Shown here: piece after piece, positions 1-6,200 of the stretch
Numbering within the stretch: position 1 is the stretch's first letter
Layout of the letters: each line of letters opens with the position of its first letter
From: an uncultured Clostridia bacterium
GTDB lineage: Bacteria > Bacillota > Clostridia > Christensenellales > Borkfalkiaceae
Reading direction: 5' to 3'
Assembly (NCBI GenBank): GCA_947629725.1
Contig: CANREU010000015.1
Location: forward strand, 1-17,347
DNA: 17,347 nucleotides
Position numbers and translations under genes: made by a program
Notes under the pieces: model-generated
Database searches by the model: none
Told to the model about the DNA's origin: nothing
What the model saw: the letters and a program-made list of their open reading frames with translations, nothing else

Positions 1-251
1 GCCGCGTCCGCTCTCTCGCCCTTCGCGATGACGAGCACTTTCTTCGTTTTACCCGTGCCGTTGGGGAGGACGATGACGCCGCGGACCTGCTGGTCTGCCT
101 GCCTCGGGTCGATCCCGAGACGGACGTGGAGTTCCACCGTTTCGTCGAATTTAGCCTTTGCGTTCGCGATGACGAGGTTCATCGCCTCGCCCGCCTCATA
201 CGTCTTGGACTTGTCGTAAGATTTGAGGCTGTCCGTATATTTTTTACCCAT
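1..251 (-). CDS. rplA: 50S ribosomal protein L1, N-terminal part (runs off window)
   Basis: L1 binds 23S rRNA at the mobile L1 stalk and, in many bacteria, represses translation of its own L11-L1 mRNA. Only the first 83 codons are in the window. They begin MGKKYTDSLKSYDKSK and contain the family signature of an early helix followed by FDETVELHVRLGIDPRQADQ and VRGVIVLPNGTGK, which is typical of the L1 N-terminus. The start is the ATG at 251-249. It is preceded by a strong Shine-Dalgarno AAGGAGG seven bases upstream, which overlaps the stop of rplK, so the two are translationally close (12-base gap). It lies last in the visible rpmG-secE-nusG-rplK-rplA operon, in the standard order. Identification is secure; the C-terminal part is not visible. 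Confidence 0.97.
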   Translation of the reverse strand, partial: MGKKYTDSLKSYDKSKTYEAGEAMNLVIANAKAKFDETVELHVRLGIDPRQADQQVRGVIVLPNGTGKTKKVLVIAKGERADA

Positions 252-263
252 GACTTTGCCTCC

Positions 264-689
264 TTACTCTTCGACGGTCACGCCCATGCTGCGTGCCGTG
301 CCCTTGATCATGCTCACCGCGCTCTCGAGAGAGGTGCAGTTGAGGTCGGGCATCTTCGTCTTTGCGATCTCCTCCACCTGCGCCTTGGTGAGCTTGCCCA
401 CCTTCACCTTGTTGGGGGCCGCCGAAGCGGTCTCGAGGCCGAGCGCCTTCTTGATGAGGACGGGCGCCGGGGGCGTCTTCAAGACGAACGTGAACGAACG
501 GTCCTGATAGATCGTCATCACGACGGGGATGATGAGCCCTTCCTGTCCCGCCGTCTTCGCGTTGAACTCCTTCGTGAAGCCGGGAATGTTCACGCCGTGG
601 GGACCGAGCGTCGAACCGACGGGGGGACCGGGGGTGGCTTTTCCGGCAGGGAGCTGCAGCTTGACTACCGCTGTGATCTTCTTTGCCAT
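264..689 (-). CDS. rplK: 50S ribosomal protein L11
   Basis: L11 forms the GTPase-associated centre of the 50S subunit with 23S rRNA helices 43-44 and L10. The 141-residue product is exactly the usual family length. It starts MAKKITAVVKLQLPAGKA and carries the proline-rich PGPPVGSTLGPHGVNI segment of the N-terminal domain (about residues 19-36). The C-terminal rRNA-binding domain (about 70-141) includes KTPPAPVLIKKALG and ends with the SMGVTVEE type tail. The ATG at 689-687 follows a Shine-Dalgarno AAGGAG with a five-base spacer. A folded leader directly upstream (706-745) is probably the L1 repressor-binding site. Downstream, rplA follows after 12 bases. Confidence 0.98.
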   Translation of the reverse strand: MAKKITAVVKLQLPAGKATPGPPVGSTLGPHGVNIPGFTKEFNAKTAGQEGLIIPVVMTIYQDRSFTFVLKTPPAPVLIKKALGLETASAAPNKVKVGKLTKAQVEEIAKTKMPDLNCTSLESAVSMIKGTARSMGVTVEE

Positions 690-705
690 AAAAACTCCTT
701 CTATT

Positions 706-745
706 GTGGTTATCGTGACGGCATATGAGATTTACCGTCTCCCAC
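706..745 (-). promoter_or_regulatory. Probable L1-binding RNA leader of the rplK-rplA mRNA
   Basis: Read on the minus strand, the RNA 5' of rplK contains an outer stem GTGG (745-742) with CCAC (709-706) and an inner stem GACGG (739-735) with CCGTC (721-717). Between the stems is an asymmetric internal loop: GA on one side and ACGATAA on the other. It ends about 17 bases before the rplK ATG and next to the Shine-Dalgarno. This two-stem arrangement with a GTGGGAG-type 5' strand and a CGATAACCAC-type 3' strand is the pattern I know for the L1-binding site, which mimics the L1 site in 23S rRNA and is widespread upstream of rplK. Binding by L1 would repress rplK and rplA. The pairing is seen directly; the regulatory role is from family knowledge. 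Confidence 0.72.
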
Positions 746-824
746 ATCTTCGCCGTAACTTCGCTTTTGCGCCCGCTGCGGCGATGATTTCCGATCGTTT
801 TTCCTCATCCCGGGCGCACAGCGC

Positions 825-875
825 GAGTGGATCTTACCGCAAGATACGCTCGCCCCCGTGGGGCTCGGTATGAGG
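825..875. repeat. Interspersed hairpin repeat, family R5 (copy A), between nusG and rplK
   Basis: The last 35 bases (841-875) match 16607-16641 at 32 of 35 positions. Two hairpins are visible: GAGTG-G-ATCTT (825-835) pairing with AAGAT-A-CGCTC (841-851), and GCCCC (852-856 region) with GGGGC (860-864 region). The second copy can form the same two hairpins, with differences falling in loops or as a wobble pair. Looser similarity extends on both sides, roughly 802-895. No T-run follows it in the transcribed direction, so it is not an obvious terminator. The rest of the 690-930 gap shows only the L1 leader (706-745) and no gene. Confidence 0.7.
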
Positions 876-930
876 GGCGCAGCCTCGCGCGGGGCAAATG
901 ACAAACGCCCGCCGCGATGACCGCCTTGTT

Positions 931-1497
931 TTACTCCTCGTCGCGGGGGATCTCCACCGCGTCTTCGGAGATCTTCTGCATCTGCACGTATTCCACCTCC
1001 ACGTCCTGCTTTCTGCCGAACATGATGATGGTGACTTTCGCGCGCTGCGTCTCGTCGTTCGCCTCTTTGATGGTGCCGATGAACCCTTCCAGAGGGCCGT
1101 TGTCGATGGACACCCTGTCCCCCGCGTGGAAGTCCGCGTCCACCACAAAGTCCTCGAGGCGCATCTTGCGGATCTCCTCCTCCTTCATGGGGATGGGCCT
1201 GCCCTGCGGGCCGACGAAGCCCGTCACCCCGCGCGTGTTGGTCACGAGGTACCAAAGCTGGTTGGAGTAGACCATCTTGATGAAGACATAGCACGGGCAG
1301 ATCTTGCGCTCGACAACTTTTTTCTTGCCGTTCGCCTTTTCCTCGATGGTCTGCTCCGTGGGGATCTTCACATCGACGATCTGCTCGCCCAAATTATTGT
1401 TTTCGATGAGCCTGAACAGGTTTTCCTTCACCATCGCCTCGTAGCCCGAGTAGGTGTGGAGGATATACCATTTCGGCTCGGTATCCGTCGTCGCCAT
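931..1497 (-). CDS. nusG: Transcription termination/antitermination factor NusG
   Basis: NusG (Spt5 family) binds RNA polymerase and modulates pausing, termination and coupling to the ribosome. The product of 188 residues has the NGN domain near residues 6-115, with KWYILHTYSGYE at its start and the conserved CPCYVFIKM and GVTGFVG segments. A C-terminal KOW domain (about 130-182) contains FHAGDRVSIDNGPLEGFIG. I chose the ATG at 1497-1495 rather than the GTG three codons upstream at 1506. An AAGGCGG Shine-Dalgarno lies eight bases before the ATG but abuts the GTG. It follows secE by 13 bases and is followed by a 240-base spacer with the R5 repeat and the L1 leader. Confidence 0.96.
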   Translation of the reverse strand: MATTDTEPKWYILHTYSGYEAMVKENLFRLIENNNLGEQIVDVKIPTEQTIEEKANGKKKVVERKICPCYVFIKMVYSNQLWYLVTNTRGVTGFVGPQGRPIPMKEEEIRKMRLEDFVVDADFHAGDRVSIDNGPLEGFIGTIKEANDETQRAKVTIIMFGRKQDVEVEYVQMQKISEDAVEIPRDEE

Positions 1498-1510
1498 AGC
1501 CCGCACCGCC

Positions 1511-1816
1511 TTAAATCGTCGTAAGCAGTTTCAGAAGTTCGCTCAAGCCGTAGTTGAAGCCCGTGACGATCACCGTGAAGATGAGAACGATCACGATGAC
1601 GACGCCCGTCGCCTTCACGGCCTTGCCGAAACTCGGCCACGTGACGCGCTTGAGCTCGGAGAAGGTCTCCTTGAGCTTCCTCCCCATGCGGACAAAGAAA
1701 TTGGGCTTCTTGTTCTTATCCTGCTTTTTTTGCGGTTTGGCGCTCTTTTCCTTCTTCGGCGCCTTCACTTCCTCGGCTTCCTTGCCGACGGTTTCCTTCT
1801 CGCTGGACTTCGACAT
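1511..1816 (-). CDS. secE: Preprotein translocase subunit SecE
   Basis: SecE is the small essential clamp subunit of the SecYEG protein-export channel in the cytoplasmic membrane. The 101-residue product begins MSKSSEKETVGKEAEEVK. It has a charged Lys/Glu-rich N-terminal tail of about 45 residues, then the family signature with ELKRVTWPSFGKAVKATG in the amphipathic segment. One membrane helix follows (about residues 72-95, VVIVIVLIFTVIVTGF). The chosen ATG at 1816-1814 has GGAG about seven bases upstream; the reading frame stays open further upstream, but that part resembles nothing and overlaps rpmG. The single-helix form is usual in Firmicutes; the charged tail is longer than in Bacillus. 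Position between rpmG and nusG is standard. Confidence 0.95.
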   Translation of the reverse strand: MSKSSEKETVGKEAEEVKAPKKEKSAKPQKKQDKNKKPNFFVRMGRKLKETFSELKRVTWPSFGKAVKATGVVIVIVLIFTVIVTGFNYGLSELLKLLTTI

Positions 1817-1851
1817 GACTTTTCTCCATGCGCCCGTAGTAACGCGGGCGA

Positions 1852-2016
1852 TTATTTGGATTCCTTGTGAACGGTGTGCTTCTTGCAGACGGGGCAATAC
1901 TTCTTGAGTTCGAGACGATCGGGATCGTTCTTCTTATTCTTGAAGCTGTCGTAGTTCCTGTTTTTGCACTCGGTGCACTCGAACGTGACCTTCATTCTGC
2001 TGGTCTTGGTTGCCAT
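1852..2016 (-). CDS. rpmG: 50S ribosomal protein L33 (zinc-binding type)
   Basis: L33 is a small 50S protein near the E site. The 54-residue product starts MATKTSRMKVTFECTECKNR and has two CxxC pairs (CTEC near residues 14-17, CPVC near 41-44). This marks it as the zinc-binding (C+) form, which some bacteria replace with a cysteine-free paralogue under zinc limitation. I chose the ATG at 2016-2014, preceded by GGAG ten bases upstream; the frame is open 20 codons further but that part lies in the promoter/leader. It is the first gene of the secE-nusG-rplK-rplA operon, with secE 35 bases downstream, and the promoter at 2067-2095 lies directly upstream. Confidence 0.96.
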   Translation of the reverse strand: MATKTSRMKVTFECTECKNRNYDSFKNKKNDPDRLELKKYCPVCKKHTVHKESK

Positions 2017-2066
2017 GGTGAGAAAACTCCATACAAAAAAATTACACCCCGCAGGTGCTCGATTGT

Positions 2067-2095
2067 AGTTTAGCATAAAGGCGTGGGTGTGTCAA
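2067..2095 (-). promoter_or_regulatory. Housekeeping promoter of the rpmG-secE-nusG-rplK-rplA operon
   Basis: On the minus strand a perfect -35 TTGACA (2095-2090) is separated by exactly 17 bases from the -10 TAAACT (2072-2067). The predicted transcript starts near 2060 and has a leader of about 45 bases before the rpmG ATG. Upstream of the -35 (about 2096-2150) the sequence is unusually rich in A and T tracts for this GC-rich genome, which resembles an UP element and would suit a strong ribosomal promoter. Confidence 0.85.
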
Positions 2096-2172
2096 TCGAT
2101 TTTGAAAGGAAAAACGAATTTTTTCGGAAAGTTTTTGTTTTGGGTACGGGAAAGAGACGCGATATTCCAAAC

Positions 2173-2436
2173 TCCCTGCCTTTGGCGGGATAAGATGTTT
2201 CTACCCCCTGCCTTTGGCGGGGGAAACGGCAACCAAACCCCCCTGCCTTTGGCGGGGGGACTAAGGGGGGTGGCGCACGGTGACGGCACGGTACTTTCCG
2301 AGCGGGGGCTCCCCCCACCCTGCCCTCCCCCCTCAAACGAGGGAGGAGGTGAAAGGCAAGGAGAACGGAATGCGATGTTTCTACCCCCTGCCTTTGGCGG
2401 GACGCGATGTTTCTACCCCCTGCCTTCGGCGGGGGG
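2173..2436. repeat. Cluster of R2 hairpin repeats (five copies)
   Basis: Five copies of a short hairpin with arms CCCCC-T-GCC and GGC-GGGGG around a TTT or TTC loop lie at 2173-2189 (weak), 2204-2223, 2238-2259, 2384-2401 and 2416-2436. Several are preceded by GATGTTTCTA, and two are followed by GGACTAAGGGGG and TGGCGCACG. The T/C change lies mainly in the loop. The cluster is interleaved with R1 copies, so that roughly 2191-2354 and 2374-2531 form a diverged tandem duplication of R2 followed by R1. Further R2 copies lie at 10293-10314 and 16393-16415. No gene is supported in 2096-2538. Confidence 0.85.
2298..2354. repeat. R1 repeat, copy 1
   Basis: A 57-base unit starting CCGAGCGGGGGCTCCCCCC and ending GAGGGAGGAGGTGAAA. 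It contains two inverted pairs: GGGGGCTCCCCC near its start, and CCTCCCCCCTC with GAGGGAGG around an AAAC loop (two-base bulge). It is nearly identical to copies 2 and 3 and is the upstream member of the tandem block. Confidence 0.85.
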
Positions 2437-2473
2437 ACTAAGGGGGTGGCGCACGATGGCGACACAGTGCTTT

Positions 2474-2531
2474 CCGAGCGGGGGACTCCCCCCACCCTAC
2501 CCTCCCCCCTCAAACGAGGGAGGAGGTGAAA
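2474..2531. repeat. R1 repeat, copy 2 (left flank of the DUF559 gene)
   Basis: A 58-base unit in the same orientation as the copies at 2298-2354 and 2975-3031. From CTCCCCCCACCCTACC to the end it is identical to copy 3. The stop codon of the DUF559 gene is only seven bases to its right. Confidence 0.87.
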
Positions 2532-2538
2532 GGCGGCG

Positions 2539-2892
2539 CTATGTCTCCCCTATGTGGCTCCATATATCTTGGCAGACCGCCTCAAAGTTCCGATGAATTT
2601 CATGATTGCTATACCGCAAAACAGTGTAGCCGAGCCGATTTAATTCTCCGTCCCTCTTTCGATCTTCCCGCTGCGCTTCGTCCTCATAGTGCTGCGCGCC
2701 GTCGAGTTCGATCACGAGCCGCTTTTTCGGACAACAAAAGTCCACGATATAGTCGCCTATGATTTTTTGCCGCCAAAAGCGGACGGGAAGTTCACGCAAA
2801 AACCGATACCACAGAGTGTTTTCTTCATCCGTGGCTTCTCTGCGCAGCTTGCGGGAATTTTCCACAAGCGCGGGATTGTGTGTGCGGATCAT
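2539..2892 (-). CDS. DUF559-family small nuclease-like protein
   Basis: A 117-residue protein of the DUF559 family, which is related to very-short-patch-repair (Vsr) endonucleases and has a PD-(D/E)xK-like fold. Family features visible: an N-terminal ARKLRRE-like helix (SRKLRREATDEENTLWYRF), a WRQKIIGDYIVDF strand pair, then LVIELDGAQHYE with the candidate catalytic acidic residues (D of YIVDF, E and D of IELDG) and the following QH. The C-terminal GYTVLRYSNHEI and a final helix complete the domain, so it looks intact. The ATG at 2892-2890 fits the family N-terminus; the frame is open upstream to 2973. Its base composition is clearly more AT-rich than its neighbours. It lies alone between two direct R1 repeats. 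Cellular target unknown. Confidence 0.88.
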   Translation of the reverse strand: MIRTHNPALVENSRKLRREATDEENTLWYRFLRELPVRFWRQKIIGDYIVDFCCPKKRLVIELDGAQHYEDEAQREDRKRDGELNRLGYTVLRYSNHEIHRNFEAVCQDIWSHIGET

Positions 2893-2898
2893 GCTTTT

Positions 2899-2927
2899 AT
2901 TATAGCGCATACGGGGCGGATAATCAA
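2899..2927 (-). promoter_or_regulatory. Promoter of the DUF559 gene, predicted leaderless
   Basis: On the minus strand TTGATT (2927-2922) is followed after 17 bases by a perfect TATAAT (2904-2899). The ATG at 2892-2890 begins only six bases after the -10. Transcription would therefore start at or next to the start codon, and there is no room for a Shine-Dalgarno. Confidence 0.7.
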
Positions 2928-2974
2928 GAGGCGCGCAAGATTTTATGCGGCATACTTTGACGGCGGGGTACATG

Positions 2975-3031
2975 CCGAGCGGCGGCTCCCCCCACCCTAC
3001 CCTCCCCCCTCAAACGAGGGAGGAGGTGAAA
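2975..3031. repeat. R1 repeat, copy 3 (right flank of the DUF559 gene)
   Basis: A 57-base unit starting CCGAGCGGCGGCTCCCCCC and ending in GAGGGAGGAGGTGAAA. It matches copy 2 except at the GGCGGCT/GGGGGACT segment. Same orientation as copies 1 and 2. It runs directly into the terminator at 3029-3059. Confidence 0.87.
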
Positions 3032-3059
3032 AAAAGACCCGCGAGCGGGTCTTTTTTTT
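3029..3059. terminator. Strong bidirectional intrinsic terminator
   Basis: Perfect stem GACCCGC (3036-3042) and GCGGGTC (3045-3051) with a two-base GA centre, flanked by seven A on the left and eight T on the right, so it can work on both strands. On the minus strand it lies about 200 bases after the stop of the giant lipoprotein gene and would end its transcript before the DUF559 promoter. Confidence 0.9.
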
Positions 3060-3064
3060 GTTCA

Positions 3065-3128
3065 CTCACTTTTCGGTGAGGTTCGGTTGTGGGGTGCTGC
3101 TCTCACGTTTCGTGAGGTTCGGGTTGTG
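3065..3128. repeat. Two tandem hairpin repeats downstream of the lipoprotein gene
   Basis: Two related 27-base units, 3065-3091 and 3102-3128, each made of a CTCAC...GTGAG hairpin followed by GTTCGG and GTTGTG. The second has a perfect CTCACG-TTT-CGTGAG stem. The remaining spacer up to 3257 holds a GGGGAGC/GCTCCCC hairpin near 3157-3171 and a palindrome GCCCGAATTTCGGGC at 3237-3251, six bases after the lipoprotein stop. No gene is supported in 3060-3257. Confidence 0.6.
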
Positions 3129-3257
3129 CGGAGATCGCTTGGCGTGAGGTCGGGGGCGGGGAGCCGCTCCCCTCGCTCACGTTTCGCTTTGGTTTCCGGA
3201 CCCTGCTTTGCGCTTGGGGTCAGTCTGCCCACGTCCGCCCGAATTTCGGGCTGCGGG

Positions 3258-6200
3258 TCACGCCTTTGCGCTGTACTCGGTGACGACGAGCTTCGCGTTG
3301 CTGCTCTCCACGCCGTCAAGTCCGAAGAACACGTTGTAGGTCGACTTCGTCGCTACGCCCGTGAAGGTGACGGTACCCGTCTTGTCGGGCCCGAGCGTAG
3401 TGTCGTCCGCAGCGGTCCAAACTTCGTAGATAACGGTCACATTGTCGCCCGTCCAACGGACGATGACGCGGCAGGTGAAGCCGGCTTTGGAGGCGGCAAG
3501 ATAGGCGGCAAGCGTTCTATCTGCGTTTGCGCCCGAGCCCCACGGATTGGTGTCGTTGTTGAGCGAGAAGCAGTTGCCCTGCAAGAATGCCTGCTCGGTT
3601 CCGCCGTCGTAGAAGCGCGTGACGACGCCGGTGTAATCCGCCAAAGTCGCGTTCGTATCGAACTTCGCGGAATACACGACCTCAAGCGTCTTGCCGCCGT
3701 CGGGCTTGTTCATCGTGTACATCTTGCTGTGTTCGGTCCAGCCGTTCGTGCCGCTGCCGAGCTCTTCGGAAGAGATCTGCTTGCCGGTGTACTGTTTGCA
3801 CTCGGTGCAATCGCCGTCGGAAGTCGTGAAGGTGTGCGTGCAGACGTAGTGGCAATCGGAGCAAACGCCGTCCACGAAGGTGTGCGTATGGTTGAGAGCC
3901 TTTCCGCAAATATCGCAGTAACCGTCGGGCTCGCCCTCTCCGTTCGCGCCATGCGCGTCAACGTGGTCTTTGCCGCCCTTCTGCGTGTCGCCGTGGTCGG
4001 GATTGAGAATGCCGCACTGCGGGAAGGTGCAGTGGTCGTCCTCGCCCCAGTTGTGCGCCAAGCCGCCTTTCTGCGTATCGCCGTGGTCGGGGTTGAACAA
4101 TCCGCAGCCGTCGCAGGCATCCGTCGTCTTGCTGAACTCGTGTTCATGGACGGGATAAGCATCCGCCTCGAGGAGGTAGGTCTCATAACGAGCCTGCACT
4201 TCCGCCTCGGTGTACGCCTTCGTCTCCACGAGAATGCTGTTCGCATGGATCGAGCCGCCGTAAGCGGGTTCGGGAACGGCGACGACGATACCGCCATCCT
4301 TTGCAGACGCGAGCAAGAATGCGTGGACGAAATCTTCCACCGTGCCGTTGCCGAACGTCGTGGCGGCAAGGAACTGCCACTGCTTCGCGCCGTTCTTGTA
4401 GAACGTAACGCCGTCCGCAGAGGAAATGGTGATCGTGACATAGGTGTTGGCACCGTTCGCGGAATAGGTATCCCACGTCGCGTCGTTGGAAGGCGTTGCG
4501 GAGTCGCCCGGCGTCAAATTCTTGCTGTCGAGCTTATTACGGAGCGCCGCGATCGTCGCGTCGGAGGAAACGTCCGTGCCCTGATTGTTCGCCTGGAGGA
4601 TCGGAAGCGAGATCTTGAGCTTGCCGAACGCCGTCCAAACGGCAATGCCGTCCCAGTCGTTGCCCGTCGATTCAAGGAAGAAGTTGACGGTGAGCCCGCT
4701 CTCATAGAGATCAGTCGCGTCTTCCACGCCGAGCGTTGCCGCCTTGATCTGGAAGCCGTTCTCCACATGAGGAGCGTACAGCACAGCGCCGCAGGTCTCG
4801 CAGACATAGGCACCGTCGCCGTTCTGCGCAACCTGATAGTGGTGCGCGGGCGTAACTTCCACGTCGTAGTAGAAGGAGACGCCGTCGCCCTCGTAGAGCT
4901 TCGCCGCAAGACCCGTGGTGTTGCAGTCGGAGGTCTTAAGGGGGGACGATTCGCCGCCCGAAAGGGTCGCCTTCGAGATCGTGCGGTCTGCCTTCACGAC
5001 ATAGAGGTCGGTACCCATCTCGACGCCGCCGACGGAGAGCTGGAAGCCGTATGCGGTGGCCGCCTCGACGTTGATGTCCGTGAGGTCGAGCTTGATGACA
5101 AGAAGGGTCTTGCTGCCGATACCCGACCAAACGAGGGTGCTGTTCTTGGTGATGTTGTTGGAAGCGCTCTCGAAGGAAGGCGCGCCGTTGGCATCGATCT
5201 TCACGGAAATGTTGTAGTTGCCGATGAGATCGTAGTTGGTGCCGACCGTCGCGGAGCCGCCGTTCGCGTTGATGACGAGCTGCTTCGTGGAGCCCTTGTT
5301 CGCGCCGTCCGTGACGAGGAGAAGGGTGTTGCCCTCCGCCTTCACATACACGCCCTCGATGAGGGTGATGCCCTCCGCTGCCGCGGGAAGGTCGAGTGCG
5401 TCGAAGGAGGCGTCCGCAAGGAAGCCGTCCGAAGCCGTGCGGAGATGGAGATCGTACCCCGTGACCGCGTTGGAAAGGTCTGCCGCGGGAACGGTGAAGG
5501 TGACGGTCTGCCCCTCGATCGACTTCACGGTGAGGCCGCCGAGTTCGGAGCCCTCCGCGATCTCGCTCCAGTTGAGGGAGCTCTCGCCGAGCACGAGTTT
5601 CGCGCCTTCGGGGATCTCGCCCGTGACGGTGAGGGTCGCCTCGCCGCCGAGGATGGTCGCCGTGGAGGAAGCCTCCATCGTGACGTCCGCAAGGGAAACC
5701 TGCGTAAGGTCGATGACGACGTCGCCCTGGTGCATGTCGGCAAGGTCGTTCGCGAAGTCGAGCTTGTAGAGGGTGCTCTGCTCGAACGGGATGACGACTT
5801 CGAGGTCGGTGCCGTCGAGTTTCACATAGCCGTGCCCGCACTCTTCGCCCGTCGAAAGGTCGATGAGGCGGACGGTCGTCTTGCCTGCGGGAGCGGCGGT
5901 GAGCGCCGTCTTGAAGGAGACGTAGTGGTCGTACTCATCGGTGATGCCGAGCGCCGTCTTCTGGGCCGCTTCGAGCTTGGAGGCAACGCCGTGGAGCACG
6001 AGGGAAGGATTGTAGGCGGGGAGCTCGCCCTCCACATAGGCGGAGGTGTAGGCGCCCTTTTCGACCTTGTTGATCTTCGCGGAGCTGAAGGCCGCCTCGG
6101 CGTTCTCGCCGATCTTGGCGGTGACGTTCGCCGATGCCGTGACGTCGCCGATCGCGCTCTGGGCGATCTTGCCGTGGACGAGCTTGGCGGAGCCTTCGAC

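Noticed and set aside
1498..1506. GTG start for nusG three codons upstream
   Set aside because: The Shine-Dalgarno AAGGCGG abuts the GTG but is correctly spaced for the ATG at 1497.
1817..1851. tRNA gene between rpmG and secE, present in some bacteria
   Set aside because: The gap is only 35 bases.
2173..2531. CRISPR array
   Set aside because: Repeat spacing is irregular, the spacers are themselves repeated, and there are no cas genes in the window.
2070..2596. Long open frames on both strands across the repeat block
   Set aside because: Their translations are low-complexity readings of the R1/R2 hairpins (Pro/Gly/Arg-rich) and show no start signals or family likeness.
2893..2973. Upstream starts of the DUF559 gene (2973, 2910)
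   Set aside because: The extra residues do not resemble the family N-terminus and would cover the TATAAT and -35; only the ATG at 2892 fits both.
3258..3400. LPXTG or other sortase signal at the lipoprotein C-terminus
   Set aside because: The protein ends in VTEYSAKA with no LPXTG, hydrophobic segment or basic tail; anchoring is by the N-terminal lipobox.
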